Below, piece by piece: positions 1-8,173 of a stretch of 42,599 nucleotides of DNA. The notes beneath the pieces were generated by a model that worked only from the letters and a program-made list of their open reading frames with translations, was not told the origin of the DNA and made no database searches. The position numbers and the translations under genes were made by a program. Position 1 is the stretch's first letter; every line of letters begins with the position of its first letter. This DNA comes from Lentisphaerota bacterium (GTDB taxonomy: Bacteria; Verrucomicrobiota; Kiritimatiellia; UBA8416; JAUUYL01): positions 1-42,599 of the forward strand of contig JAUUYL010000013.1 of NCBI GenBank assembly GCA_030590485.1, given 5' to 3'.

Positions 1-2805
1 AATTTTGAGCTGATTGTTACTTATTCCGATGGCTCGTCATCGACCCTTGGAAGCACTGGCGGCGGCGAGATAACGCTCGCCAATGGTGTGTTCAGCTATG
101 AGTGGAAAGATATACCGAACAGGCTTGGTATAACTTCGATGACGGCAACTAACCTGGTTGATCCGTTGATTGTTGATACGGTTACGAATTTCAACATAGC
201 GCCTACATTCCAGATTCCGACTTTCAGCACAGATCTGTATGCATTGAAGAATTACAATGTTTACTTTACTACAAAGGGTTCGGTGTCAAGTGGTGTCGAT
301 TTCTATTACACTACTGATGAGACTCGCAATCCGGCTTCATGGGTACATGTTAATCCGGGTGCAGCGTTCTCAGTCGCTCATAACGAAACACTGTATTTCC
401 CCTGGGAAGTTGCGGATGCACGTGATCCAAGTGTGTATTTCAGGATTCAGGACCACAGCTATACGCAGGCGTTCGATTCGGCTGTTGACGGGCCTTTTGA
501 TGATTATGGGCCTTTCCCAATTTATTATTACAGAGTTGTGTGGGAAGTGTATGATTCGGTTAACACGCAGCAGCTTAATAATCTGAGCATGAATGATAAC
601 CTAGGTTTTTCCTCAGCGGGTATGTCATCGCCGATAGTACATTATTATCCGTACGGGAATTGGGACTCGCTCTGGTTTAGAGAGTTCTTCCATGATCAGG
701 CTGTGCTGGGGTGGCAGCCTTCGGTGGATCTGACGAATGTTGTTGTGCTGGAGCGGTCGCAGATTGAGCCTGATTATAATGTGATGGCGAACTTTACGTA
801 TGATGGTGACGCGTCAAAGTTCCTGATGCATTCGTGGCTGGAACGCGGCGGTTCAATTACCGAGGGTGCGACGAATTGCACTATCCGTATTTTTGACGGG
901 GAGGGTACTTGGATTACCGATCGGACAAAGACAACCACTGATAATGGTATCTTCTGGCAGGAATGGGATATTGCGGGGTTGGGTTATACTCCGTCAGATG
1001 TGTTCTTTGCGAAGGTTTACATAACGTACTCCGGTGTTGAGTATTCGTCCGGTCTGACGTTTATGCTGCGCCTTGCTGCCACGGTAGAGGAGATTGGTGA
1101 GGCGATTAATGTTGAGTCGACCTATACTTTTTCGTCTGGCGGAACGAATTTTGCCATCATTTCGTGGCTGGAGCGTGGCGGGATTATTCTTGGCGATTCG
1201 ACTAACTGTGTTGTGATTATTAATGATACGGGTTCAGGAACGATATTTTCTTCATTGTCGGGCGCGGCCAATGTCAATGGCATTTATCAGCAGACATGGA
1301 CCGTGCCGGGAGGCTATACGGAATCGGATGTGTTCTTTGGCCGTACTGAGATTGATTATCTTGGCAAAACCTATTCTTCGGGTGACACGTTTATGATGCG
1401 TCTGGCGGCTACGGACGCTATTACCAATATGATGGGTGACGTTTCACAGATATTGTCCGATATGAATGTGGTTACGTCGGGGATGGATACGGTGAGGGGT
1501 GATCTTGATTACCTTCGCAATACCGCCTTGCCGGGATTGAGTAATGAGCTCAGTGGCGTATCGAACGGACTCTCTACAGCGATTACTTCCGCACGGGTTG
1601 ATATCCTCGCTGCTGTATACACAAATACTACTATACTGGGGACAGTCAGAACCGATATATCGGGTGTCTCCAACGAGCTGGTCAGTGTTATCGGGCCGGC
1701 AGTAACAAGTATATGGGATGAGGTGTCGGGTATCTCTTCGAATGTGTCTGCGGATGTATCTCGTATTCTTACAAGACCTACAACCGTTCAGGACGGAACT
1801 ACAATAAAGATACTGTACAAGACGCGGCCTAATCAGGCTTCGGTCAGGATCAGTGTCTCGCCGAGTGGTTATGATCAGCCTATGGCGCCTATTGTGGCGG
1901 GTAGCGGAGTCTATACGAGGGATGTACCGTTCACTTTCGGAGTAGGGACATATGTCGTTACCTGTTATGATTCGCCCAGGTCGGATAGTATGATTATTGA
2001 AAGTGTTGGCACGGCTACTGATGAGGCGTTGAGCATGATTGCCGGGGTCAGCAATGTTCTGGACGCTGTGGCGGCGGATGTAGCGGCGCTTTCAGGGTTG
2101 AGCGCTTTGACCAATAGTGTTGCCGACCTTCAGGCAGTTGCCACTGATCTTGCAGGAATCGGCCCGCAGATGACGGCTATTAAAACCGAGGTGGGCGGTT
2201 TGGAGGCGAAGCTGACTGCGATTCAGGCCAGTGTGAGTGGTATTGATACGGCATCAATCGAAAGCGGACTCAGTGAGGTCAAGACGGCTGTTGCGTCGAT
2301 AGACACTTCCGGTCTGGACCAGATTGCGAATCTGGCCAATCAGATGGGGCAGATTGCCAGTGATTCGTCATCTGCGTCACAGAATTCTCAACAGGCTAAA
2401 ACGTCAGCCAAGGATGCTGCGGATGGTATTCAGGCTCTGAAGGATGCGTTGACTGTTGATGATGTTGACCAGTCGCTCGAGGCTATAGAAGGGATTAGAA
2501 GAGCCCTTATTGATGCTCAATCCAGTATTAGCGCCTTGTCGGAGTTGAGTATTGGCGGACGTATGTCGGATATGATTGATATGATTAAGGAGCTTGGTAC
2601 GAACAAGGGACTTGATGGGTTTATCAAGTCTGCCGAGAATACTCTCATTGAGGGCGGTGCGGGCGGCGATGCTGAAAACGTAGACTTTGATGACCTGGCC
2701 AGGACGCTTGAGGAGACAAAGGGTAAAATGATTCATATGGAGAAACTTCTGGAAGAAGCAGCCTATGAGCCGGTTGTTACTGAAGTGCTTATTGGGGAGA
2801 AGTAG
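1..2805 (+). CDS. Large extracellular coiled-coil protein, 3' part (5' end outside window)
   Basis: The frame is open from base 1, so the gene starts upstream; 934 codons are visible. A GTG at 88 is in frame but there is no reason to treat it as the start. The N-terminal half is beta-rich with many aromatic residues, as in surface proteins. Two tandem copies of a module of about 95 residues lie near nt 790-1090 and 1110-1420. Both contain SWLERGG, an NC pair, an SDVFF stretch, YSSG.TFM and RLAAT. After nt 1430 the protein turns into long Ser/Ala/Leu/Val-rich amphipathic stretches (GVSNELS-type), interrupted near nt 1800-2000 by a short beta domain, and probably forms a coiled coil to the end. 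I see no C-terminal membrane anchor or sorting motif. The function is unknown. It is followed by another envelope protein and then the ATPase cluster on the same strand. An adhesin, fibre or stalk role is only a guess. Confidence 0.75.
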   Translation, partial: NFELIVTYSDGSSSTLGSTGGGEITLANGVFSYEWKDIPNRLGITSMTATNLVDPLIVDTVTNFNIAPTFQIPTFSTDLYALKNYNVYFTTKGSVSSGVDFYYTTDETRNPASWVHVNPGAAFSVAHNETLYFPWEVADARDPSVYFRIQDHSYTQAFDSAVDGPFDDYGPFPIYYYRVVWEVYDSVNTQQLNNLSMNDNLGFSSAGMSSPIVHYYPYGNWDSLWFREFFHDQAVLGWQPSVDLTNVVVLERSQIEPDYNVMANFTYDGDASKFLMHSWLERGGSITEGATNCTIRIFDGEGTWITDRTKTTTDNGIFWQEWDIAGLGYTPSDVFFAKVYITYSGVEYSSGLTFMLRLAATVEEIGEAINVESTYTFSSGGTNFAIISWLERGGIILGDSTNCVVIINDTGSGTIFSSLSGAANVNGIYQQTWTVPGGYTESDVFFGRTEIDYLGKTYSSGDTFMMRLAATDAITNMMGDVSQILSDMNVVTSGMDTVRGDLDYLRNTALPGLSNELSGVSNGLSTAITSARVDILAAVYTNTTILGTVRTDISGVSNELVSVIGPAVTSIWDEVSGISSNVSADVSRILTRPTTVQDGTTIKILYKTRPNQASVRISVSPSGYDQPMAPIVAGSGVYTRDVPFTFGVGTYVVTCYDSPRSDSMIIESVGTATDEALSMIAGVSNVLDAVAADVAALSGLSALTNSVADLQAVATDLAGIGPQMTAIKTEVGGLEAKLTAIQASVSGIDTASIESGLSEVKTAVASIDTSGLDQIANLANQMGQIASDSSSASQNSQQAKTSAKDAADGIQALKDALTVDDVDQSLEAIEGIRRALIDAQSSISALSELSIGGRMSDMIDMIKELGTNKGLDGFIKSAENTLIEGGAGGDAENVDFDDLARTLEETKGKMIHMEKLLEEAAYEPVVTEVLIGEK

Positions 2806-2806
2806 G

Positions 2807-2821
2807 ACGGCCTTCGGCCGT
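2807..2821. repeat. Perfect hairpin just after a stop codon
   Basis: ACGGCC-TTC-GGCCGT forms a 6-bp stem with a 3-nt loop one base after the stop at 2803-2805. No T-run follows, so an intrinsic terminator is not clear. Confidence 0.6.
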
Positions 2822-2830
2822 GGAGATTGG

Positions 2831-2870
2831 AGAGAATTAGCCGCCGATGAACGCCGATGAACGCCGATGG
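2831..2870. repeat. GCCGATG decamer tandem repeat
   Basis: AGAGAATTAG is followed by three units of the 10-bp word GCCGATGAAC (last copy incomplete). The same composite occurs five times at 7547-7866 and once at 15080-15162, always between genes. Confidence 0.8.
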
Positions 2871-2895
2871 AGAGGATGAATTGGATGGGCTGTGG

Positions 2896-3052
2896 AGAGA
2901 ACCCACCCCGCCTGACGGCACCCCTCCAGGGAGGGGATGGGAAGACTTAAGATCCCCTCCTTGGAGGGGTGGATTTGACAGCCTGTCCGCCGTAGCTCGC
3001 AAAGCGAAGGAGGAATCCTCTAGCGAGTCAAAGACGGAGTGGGTTAGGGTAT
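2896..3052. repeat. Dispersed palindromic element (CCCACCCC...CCCCTCC/GGAGGGG)
   Basis: The stretch holds CCCACCCCGCC, then TGACGGCACCCCTCC against GAGGGGAT, then an inverted copy around CCCCTCC-TT-GGAGGGG, then GTCCGCCGTAGCTCG and AAAGCGAAGGAGGA. Related copies lie at 8174-8250 and 9585-9628 in this window. It fills most of the 278-bp gap between two genes; no coding potential is credible here. Confidence 0.75.
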
Positions 3053-3083
3053 TTTATTGATTCTTTAGGGAAGCCTTTATACT

Positions 3084-4436
3084 ATGTGTTTCATGCGAAG
3101 GGTGTTAATACTGTTTTTGTTGGTGGGGATGGCTTTGTCGGCTGATGCCGGCAAGGTGACTTTGTTGATTATGGCCACAAACCCGCGCCGCGAAGCGCAG
3201 TCGTGCGAAATTAAATCTAACCTGCCTGCGGGTATCGGAACGAACGATATAATCAATATCGGCGACCTGGAACTGAAGTACGACATTCATAATGACAGGT
3301 ATTATGTTTACAAGAAGGTGGATCTTGGAGCCGCGGGGTCGGGTAATGAGCATGCCGAGTACCGGATAGATCTGAAGGATATATGGCTCATTCCCGAGGA
3401 GGAGATAGAGATCATGGATGCGCAGGCGAAAGCGCTTGCTGACATGCTTGTTGCCTCGCCTCACGAGGAAACGGCACAAGGACTTCTTTCTTTCATCAAG
3501 GAAAAACTTGCAGGTGTCAGGACGATGCAGGAGGAGAACCTGGTCGGCAAGGTTGACGTCATGAAGCATATTCGGATGTATCAGGCCTGCGCCGAGGATC
3601 TGGACCGGGTAAAGCATGATGTGGGGCTCATGGAGAATCTCGTGCTGAGCACGGGGAAGGATCCGGGCCAGCTTATAGGCAAGGTGAAGGATATACCAAA
3701 GCCGGATAGGGATTTTGTCCTGCCTGAGGATGAGTATAAAACGGCGCTCATTGTCATTAAGGTTGAAAACACGTCGCCCACAGAGACTCGTGTGATCCCA
3801 AACAACACAACGCCCGCTTTGCGTCGCAGCCTGCCTGCGGAAATCAAACCCCGGGATGTTCTTAATCAGGATGAACTTAAGGCGCTTGGCATGGAAGTCA
3901 GGACAGACATGGATAAAGGGATCTCGTATCTTTATGTGACAAAACTGGAGATTCCTCCTCTTGGCTCACCTGGTAATCCAAAGGTATTTAATGTTAAAAT
4001 AAGGGATAAGTGGAATGTCAACGGACCGCGGATCAAGTCTCTGCAGGGAAGGTCAGAGCTTCTCCTTGGTCAGGTACAGGCTGCTCGCACCACGGTGCCT
4101 TCTGTAGAGGCTCTTGTAAGGAAAATAACCGAAAGGCTTGCGGCTATAGAGACAGAGGAGCATCCCACTGAGCTGAATAGTAAATACGTGGCATTCTTCA
4201 GGGATCAGTCAACAAGGCTGGATGTTGTTGAGGAGCAGCTGAATCGTATTCTCTCAGCCTTGAAACCCATGTCAAGTAACACGAAACTGGGGTTTAAGGC
4301 CAAACCACCAAGTATGAAGTCCACCTGGATGATCATTTATATTGTTCTTGGCTTTCTTGCCTTAGTTAGTCTATTATTCTTCCTACGCTGGTATGGAAAA
4401 TCGAAGGATGAAGAACTTGAGGAAATGGAACAGTAG
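3084..4436 (+). CDS. Membrane-anchored exported protein with duplicated domain
   Basis: The 450-residue protein has a signal peptide (MRRVLILFLLVGMALSADA, so ATG 3093 is an equally good start). It ends in one transmembrane helix near residues 413-433 followed by a charged cytoplasmic tail, so most of it faces the periplasm. The body is an internal duplication. Residues ~25-190 and ~220-400 each carry a beta-type unit with LPAxI, a later DxxxxxYYV or GxSYLYV strand, and a KDIWxI or RDKWNV motif, followed by a helical, probably coiled-coil segment. I do not recognise the family. It lies between the large coiled-coil protein and the ATPase cluster, all on one strand, but a strong hairpin separates it from atpA. 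No enzyme motif is visible; a structural envelope role is the most that can be inferred. Confidence 0.8.
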   Translation: MCFMRRVLILFLLVGMALSADAGKVTLLIMATNPRREAQSCEIKSNLPAGIGTNDIINIGDLELKYDIHNDRYYVYKKVDLGAAGSGNEHAEYRIDLKDIWLIPEEEIEIMDAQAKALADMLVASPHEETAQGLLSFIKEKLAGVRTMQEENLVGKVDVMKHIRMYQACAEDLDRVKHDVGLMENLVLSTGKDPGQLIGKVKDIPKPDRDFVLPEDEYKTALIVIKVENTSPTETRVIPNNTTPALRRSLPAEIKPRDVLNQDELKALGMEVRTDMDKGISYLYVTKLEIPPLGSPGNPKVFNVKIRDKWNVNGPRIKSLQGRSELLLGQVQAARTTVPSVEALVRKITERLAAIETEEHPTELNSKYVAFFRDQSTRLDVVEEQLNRILSALKPMSSNTKLGFKAKPPSMKSTWMIIYIVLGFLALVSLLFFLRWYGKSKDEELEEMEQ

Positions 4437-4437
4437 C

Positions 4438-4462
4438 CCATTCGAGATGTAATCTCGAATGG
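4438..4462 (+). terminator. Terminator-like hairpin before the ATPase cluster
   Basis: CCATTCGAGAT, loop GTA, ATCTCGAATGG: a perfect 11-bp stem beginning two bases after the stop of the upstream gene. The downstream bases (TTGCTTGCC) are only weakly T-rich, so termination is possible but unproven. Confidence 0.5.
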
Positions 4463-4499
4463 TTGCTTGCCCGCCTTAGCTTTAGCGGCGGAGGGATGG

Positions 4500-4527
4500 T
4501 TGCTGTTGATTTATTCTGAAGTATCTT
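4500..4527 (+). promoter_or_regulatory. Possible sigma70-type promoter for the ATPase cluster
   Basis: TTGCTG and TATCTT are separated by 16 bp, about 37 bp upstream of the atpA start and downstream of the 4438-4462 hairpin. The match is weak and based only on consensus resemblance. Just upstream (4471-4491) lies the palindrome CCGCC-TTAGCTTTAGC-GGCGG. Confidence 0.25.
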
Positions 4528-4563
4528 GTTTTGCCTGAGACGTTCCGGCGCGGGAGGGAAGGA

Positions 4564-6024
4564 ATGTCCATAAAGATTAATCTGCTCCAACTCAAGGAGC
4601 ATGGTTCTGTTGCTGAGGTCAAGCAGGACGTGGTTCACGTTACAGGCCTGACCAATTGTATGAACGGTCAGCTGGTGACCATAGGTGATGCCACGCAGGG
4701 CGTAATTCTGGGGTTCGATGGCGAGTATGTACTTGTTCTTATCGTTAAGAGTCTGTCCAAGATCAAGCCTGGCGACAAGGTTATCACCAAAATAGACGAT
4801 TTCAGGGTCCCGGTGGGCGATGAGTTTATCGGGCGGCAGGTTAATGCGCTTGCCGAGCCGATCGATGGCGACGGTCCGATCAAGGAATCCATGACAGGCC
4901 CGATATTTGCAAAAGCCCCGGGGGTGCTTGAGCGCGACCCGTTGAATGAAGTTCTGGCTACCGGTATTAAGATGGTCGACATGACTCTTCCTATAGGTAA
5001 GGGGCAGAGAATGCTTATTATCGGGGATCGAATGACAGGCAAGACTGCCGTTGCCGTTGATACTATCATTAATCAAAAAGGTAAAAATGTTATCTGTATA
5101 TATTGCTGTATCGGTAAGTCTGAAGCGTCTCTGACCAAGGTTACTGACACATTTGACAGACACGGGGTATGGGATTATACAATGGTGGTTTCTGCTTCGG
5201 CTGCGGATCCAATGGGGCAGCAGTATCTGGTGCCTTATGTCGCCTGTAGTTTTGGCGAGTATTTCATGCACGAGAAACAGGCTGATGTTCTGGTTGTGTT
5301 CGATGACTTTACCAAGCATGCCTGGGCGTATCGCCAAATCTCTTTATTGCTGGAACGTGCGCCAGGACGCGATGCGTATCCCGGTGATATATTCTACATC
5401 CATTCTCAGCTTGTTGAGCGCGCGGGCAAGATGAAACCGGAAAAGGGCGGTGGCACCATGACACATCTGCCTATCGTTGAGACATTACAGGGTGACTTCG
5501 CCGGCTATATTCCATCAAACATTATTTCAATGACTGATGGGCAGATATTTCTTAATACAATGCTTTTTGGTGAAGGATTCAAGCCTGCCATTGATATGGG
5601 GCTGTCGGTTTCTCGTATTGGAAGCAAGGTGCAATGGCCTGCCATGAAGAAACCAACGGGCATGCTGAAGTTGGATTTTATCCGCTATAAGGAGCTGGAG
5701 AAGCTGACACGTATTAAAGCTGGTGTTTCCGCGGAGGTGGAGGCGCGACTTGCCGCTGGCCGGACATTGGAGGAGTTTCTTAAGCAGGATGAGAATGCAC
5801 CCGTTGCGCTGGAGAATCAGGTGATTGCACTTTACGCTCTGCAGAACGGTTTTCTTGAGGGCGTGGTGCCTGCTGATGTACGTGGCAGGCTCGAGCAATT
5901 ATTGAATCAAATCAGAATGAATTGCTCTGATACAGTCAAAAAACTGGTGGAATCAGGGAAAATGACGGATGACATCACGGAGGTGCTTGATGAGCAAATC
6001 GCTAAGTTCAATCCCGCTGTTTAA
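4564..6024 (+). CDS. atpA: F-type ATPase subunit alpha, copy 1 (arginine finger present)
   Basis: The 486-residue protein aligns along its length with F1 alpha subunits. It has the P-loop GDRMTGKT (Lys160; the usual form is GDRQTGKT), IGK where IGQ is usual, DDFTKHAWAYRQ, PGRDAYPGDIFY, SMTDGQIFL, and GLSVSRIG with the arginine finger at Arg351. It ends with a normal alpha C-terminal helical domain. ATG 4564 is chosen because GGGAGGGAAGG lies directly upstream; a TTG 33 bp earlier would only add unrelated residues. Only about 13 residues precede the beta-barrel motif GSVAEV, against about 28 in E. coli, so the N-terminal helix that binds delta is missing or very short. The gene overlaps copy 2 by 35 bp. 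With Arg351 it can complete catalytic sites on beta, so it is probably the functional alpha. Confidence 0.95.
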   Translation: MSIKINLLQLKEHGSVAEVKQDVVHVTGLTNCMNGQLVTIGDATQGVILGFDGEYVLVLIVKSLSKIKPGDKVITKIDDFRVPVGDEFIGRQVNALAEPIDGDGPIKESMTGPIFAKAPGVLERDPLNEVLATGIKMVDMTLPIGKGQRMLIIGDRMTGKTAVAVDTIINQKGKNVICIYCCIGKSEASLTKVTDTFDRHGVWDYTMVVSASAADPMGQQYLVPYVACSFGEYFMHEKQADVLVVFDDFTKHAWAYRQISLLLERAPGRDAYPGDIFYIHSQLVERAGKMKPEKGGGTMTHLPIVETLQGDFAGYIPSNIISMTDGQIFLNTMLFGEGFKPAIDMGLSVSRIGSKVQWPAMKKPTGMLKLDFIRYKELEKLTRIKAGVSAEVEARLAAGRTLEEFLKQDENAPVALENQVIALYALQNGFLEGVVPADVRGRLEQLLNQIRMNCSDTVKKLVESGKMTDDITEVLDEQIAKFNPAV

Positions 6025-7546
6025 GATGAAGGTCGAGGAAAAGGGGCAGATTAAGGACATTAAGGAGATTATTGTCCGTATTGATGGTTTGCCTACTTGC
6101 CTGAATGGTCAGATTATCGATATGGGCGATGGGGTCAAGGGCATCATAATGGGTTATGATGAAGATGACGTTCTGGTGCTTGTACTTGGTGATCCCGGTA
6201 AGCTCAAGATGGGCAAGGAAATTAAGGGCATAAGCGAACCGTTTGAGATTCCTGTGTCAAATGCGCTTGTCGGCAGAATGATCGGTGCCATGGGCGAGCC
6301 GTACGATCAGGGCGGTGAGATTGAAGCGGAAAAAATGGTTCCGGTCTTCAGGGATTCCCCGCCGATCACGAAGAGGGCACAGATCGATGAGTTTATTCCT
6401 AGCGGCACTAAGATCATTGATATGCTTATTCCTCTGGCAAAGGGGCAGCGGCAGTTGATTCTCGGCGACAGGATGACGGGAAAGACCGTTATAGGTGTTG
6501 ATGCTATATTGAGCCAGAAGGGACGCGATGTGCTTTGCATCTATTGCGCTATCGGTAAATCTCTTGCCAATTTGACCAAGGTAATAGGAACTCTTCGTGA
6601 TGCTGACGCTCTGGAATATACCACGCTTGTTGTGGCTACCGACAATTCGCCAGTGGGCGAACAGTATATCGTGCCGTATTCAGCTGCTGCTGTGGCAGAG
6701 TATTTTGCGGCGCAGGATAAAGATGTGCTTGTTGTTATTGATGATTTGACGAAGCATGCATGGGCGTACCGTCAGCTTTCGTTGCTTCTTGAACGACCGC
6801 CCGGACGCGAGGCGTATCCCGGTGATATATTCTATGTCCAGACACAGTTGATGGAGCGGGCCGGAAAGTTCAGCGATGACCATGGCGGCGGATCAATAAC
6901 GTTTCTTGGCGTGGCGGAGACGCTCCAGAGCGATCTGACGGGGTTTATTCCTTCTAATCTGGCGTCAATGTGTGATGGACAGATATTCCTGAGTAGTGCG
7001 ATTTATGCTGAGGGATTCCGACCTGCCATCGATGCTAATGTCTCGCTGTCTATTGTTGGAGGCAAAACACAACCACCAGCTTTGAAGGAGTTGAGTAGAA
7101 GTTTAAGGACAGATTATGCCAAGTTTAATGAGGTTGTAAAGCTGAGCAAGCTGTCGTCCGGTCTCACAGGTGAGGCCGCCAGGGTGGTTGCTAAAGGTAA
7201 TGTGATTCAAGCAGTTTTTCAGCAGATGGAGTATAAGCCAATATCGTTGCAGGAGGATATTGTCCTGCTTTATGCTGTGGAAAAAGGGATATTGGTTCCT
7301 CTCTCCGATGATGACAGAACAAAGTTTTGCAATGAAATATTTGCATTTGCCACGGCGGGACATGCGTCCCTGATTGACGGCATAAGTGAAAGTACGGAAT
7401 TGACAGATGAACTCAGTCGGGGATTGGATGGGCTTATGGAGGATTATTTTGCCCAGGTGGGCGTGTCGACTGAGGTGGCGGCTGAGACGGAAAAGGGGGC
7501 AGATGCAACAGAAGGAGAAGAAACCGCTGAAACGCCTGCAGAATGA
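5990..7546 (+). CDS. atpA: F-type ATPase alpha-like subunit, copy 2 (arginine finger lost)
   Basis: This 518-residue alpha paralogue keeps the P-loop GDRMTGKT (Lys165), IGK, DDLTKHAWAYRQ, PPGREAYPGDIFY and SMCDGQIFL. The segment that is normally LSVSRVG reads VSLSIVGG, so the arginine finger is Ile355 (codon ATT at 7052-7054). It shares the Q-to-M P-loop change, IGK and TKHAWAYRQ with copy 1, which suggests duplication of an already divergent alpha. The start at ATG 5990 is set by GGAGGT six bases upstream and lies inside the end of copy 1 (translational coupling); ATG 6026 is an alternative. The C-terminus adds an acidic tail of about 30 residues rich in Glu, Ala and Thr. If it enters the hexamer, the beta site it faces should hydrolyse poorly. 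Its role could be regulatory or structural; that is inference. Confidence 0.92.
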   Translation: MSKSLSSIPLFKMKVEEKGQIKDIKEIIVRIDGLPTCLNGQIIDMGDGVKGIIMGYDEDDVLVLVLGDPGKLKMGKEIKGISEPFEIPVSNALVGRMIGAMGEPYDQGGEIEAEKMVPVFRDSPPITKRAQIDEFIPSGTKIIDMLIPLAKGQRQLILGDRMTGKTVIGVDAILSQKGRDVLCIYCAIGKSLANLTKVIGTLRDADALEYTTLVVATDNSPVGEQYIVPYSAAAVAEYFAAQDKDVLVVIDDLTKHAWAYRQLSLLLERPPGREAYPGDIFYVQTQLMERAGKFSDDHGGGSITFLGVAETLQSDLTGFIPSNLASMCDGQIFLSSAIYAEGFRPAIDANVSLSIVGGKTQPPALKELSRSLRTDYAKFNEVVKLSKLSSGLTGEAARVVAKGNVIQAVFQQMEYKPISLQEDIVLLYAVEKGILVPLSDDDRTKFCNEIFAFATAGHASLIDGISESTELTDELSRGLDGLMEDYFAQVGVSTEVAAETEKGADATEGEETAETPAE

Positions 7547-7866
7547 TTGGGGGGATTGTGGGCTTATGGGAGAAGAGAATTAGCCGCCGATGGCCGCCGA
7601 TGGACGCTGATGGGGACTTGTGGGCTTAGGGATGAAGAGAATTTGCCGCCGATGGACGCCGATGGCCGCCGATGGGGAGGATTTGATTGTGGGCTTATGG
7701 GAGAAGAGAATTGGCCGCCGATGGACGCTGATGGGGAGGATGGGGGGATTGTGGGCTTAGGGATGAAGAGAATTGGCCGCCGATGGACGCTGATGGGGAG
7801 GATGGGGGGATTGTGGGCTTAGGGATGAAGAGAATTAGCCGCCGATGGGGAGGATTTGATTGTGGG
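7547..7866. repeat. Tandem array of a ~60-70 bp composite repeat between atpA2 and atpC
   Basis: Five imperfect units follow the plan GATTGTGGGCTTAGGGATGA, then AGAGAATTRGCCGCCGATGG, then ACGCTGATGGGGAGGATGG. The array fills nearly all of the 345-bp gap between the alpha2 and epsilon genes. It is open in one frame and would give a repetitive GRRELAADGRRW-type peptide, but this is a by-product of the repeat. Single copies of the same composite are at 2831-2870 and 15080-15162. Confidence 0.85.
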
Positions 7867-7867
7867 C

Positions 7868-7891
7868 TTTGACGATTTGAACGACTAAAAC
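7868..7891 (+). repeat. AACGA-type heptamer word abutting the epsilon start
   Basis: TTTGACGATTTGAACGACTA runs almost into the ATG at 7892. No Shine-Dalgarno sequence is visible. Similar words precede the starts at 8778 and 13846. Confidence 0.5.
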
Positions 7892-8119
7892 ATGAAATTG
7901 ACTATATTAAATCCGAAGCATGTTATTTTTGAGGGGGAAGCTAAGAATATATTTATTCCGGGCGATATGGCTGAATTTGAGCTGATGGATTATCATGCAC
8001 CAATAGTCAGTTTGCTGAGACCGGGAAATGTGGTTGTCGATTGGAAGAAGAAAATTCCAATCAAGCAGGGGATGGTCAAGTTTGACCATAATGAGTGTAT
8101 GATTCTTGTTGAAGAATAA
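7892..8119 (+). CDS. atpC: F-type ATPase epsilon subunit, beta-barrel domain only
   Basis: At 75 residues this is little more than half of a normal epsilon (about 130-140). It matches the N-terminal beta-sandwich: KLTILNPKHVIFEGEAKNIF, then GDMAEFELMDYHAPIVSLL, corresponding to the usual G.fgvlpnHap.v..L region, and ends at the last strand (CMILVEE). The C-terminal two-helix domain, which in other bacteria binds ATP or inhibits F1, is absent. No Shine-Dalgarno is visible and the start codon follows a repeat. The stop codon lies in the loop of a perfect hairpin (8105-8132). It should link gamma to the c-ring but cannot perform the usual epsilon inhibition. Confidence 0.85.
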   Translation: MKLTILNPKHVIFEGEAKNIFIPGDMAEFELMDYHAPIVSLLRPGNVVVDWKKKIPIKQGMVKFDHNECMILVEE

Positions 8120-8132
8120 ATTCTTCAACAAG
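8105..8132 (+). terminator. Perfect 12-bp hairpin with the epsilon stop codon in its loop
   Basis: CTTGTTGAAGAA-TAAA-TTCTTCAACAAG; the stop TAA (8117-8119) sits in the 4-nt loop. No T-run follows. It may act as an attenuator, an RNA-stability element or a weak terminator inside the operon. Confidence 0.5.
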
Positions 8133-8159
8133 GGAACAGGGAACAGGGAATAGGGAACA
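8132..8159. repeat. Heptanucleotide tandem repeat GGGAACA x4
   Basis: Four consecutive 7-bp units (GGGAACA, GGGAACA, GGGAATA, GGGAACA) start at the end of the preceding hairpin. Confidence 0.9.
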
Positions 8160-8173
8160 GTGAGTAAAAAGGC

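Noticed and set aside
3105-3617. Minus-strand frame opposite the anchored envelope protein
   Set aside because: The + strand protein has a signal peptide, a duplicated domain and a membrane anchor; the antisense frame has none.
4366-5337. Long minus-strand frame (323 codons) opposite atpA copy 1
   Set aside because: The + strand encodes a clear ATPase alpha; the antisense peptide resembles no family and is a codon-bias shadow.
7547-7822. 91-codon open frame between atpA2 and atpC
   Set aside because: It is a translation of the tandem repeat array (repeated GRR-W-LMG peptide) and has no gene-like features.
7547-7866. CRISPR array
   Set aside because: Units are contiguous with no unique spacers and degenerate internal words; no cas genes are present.
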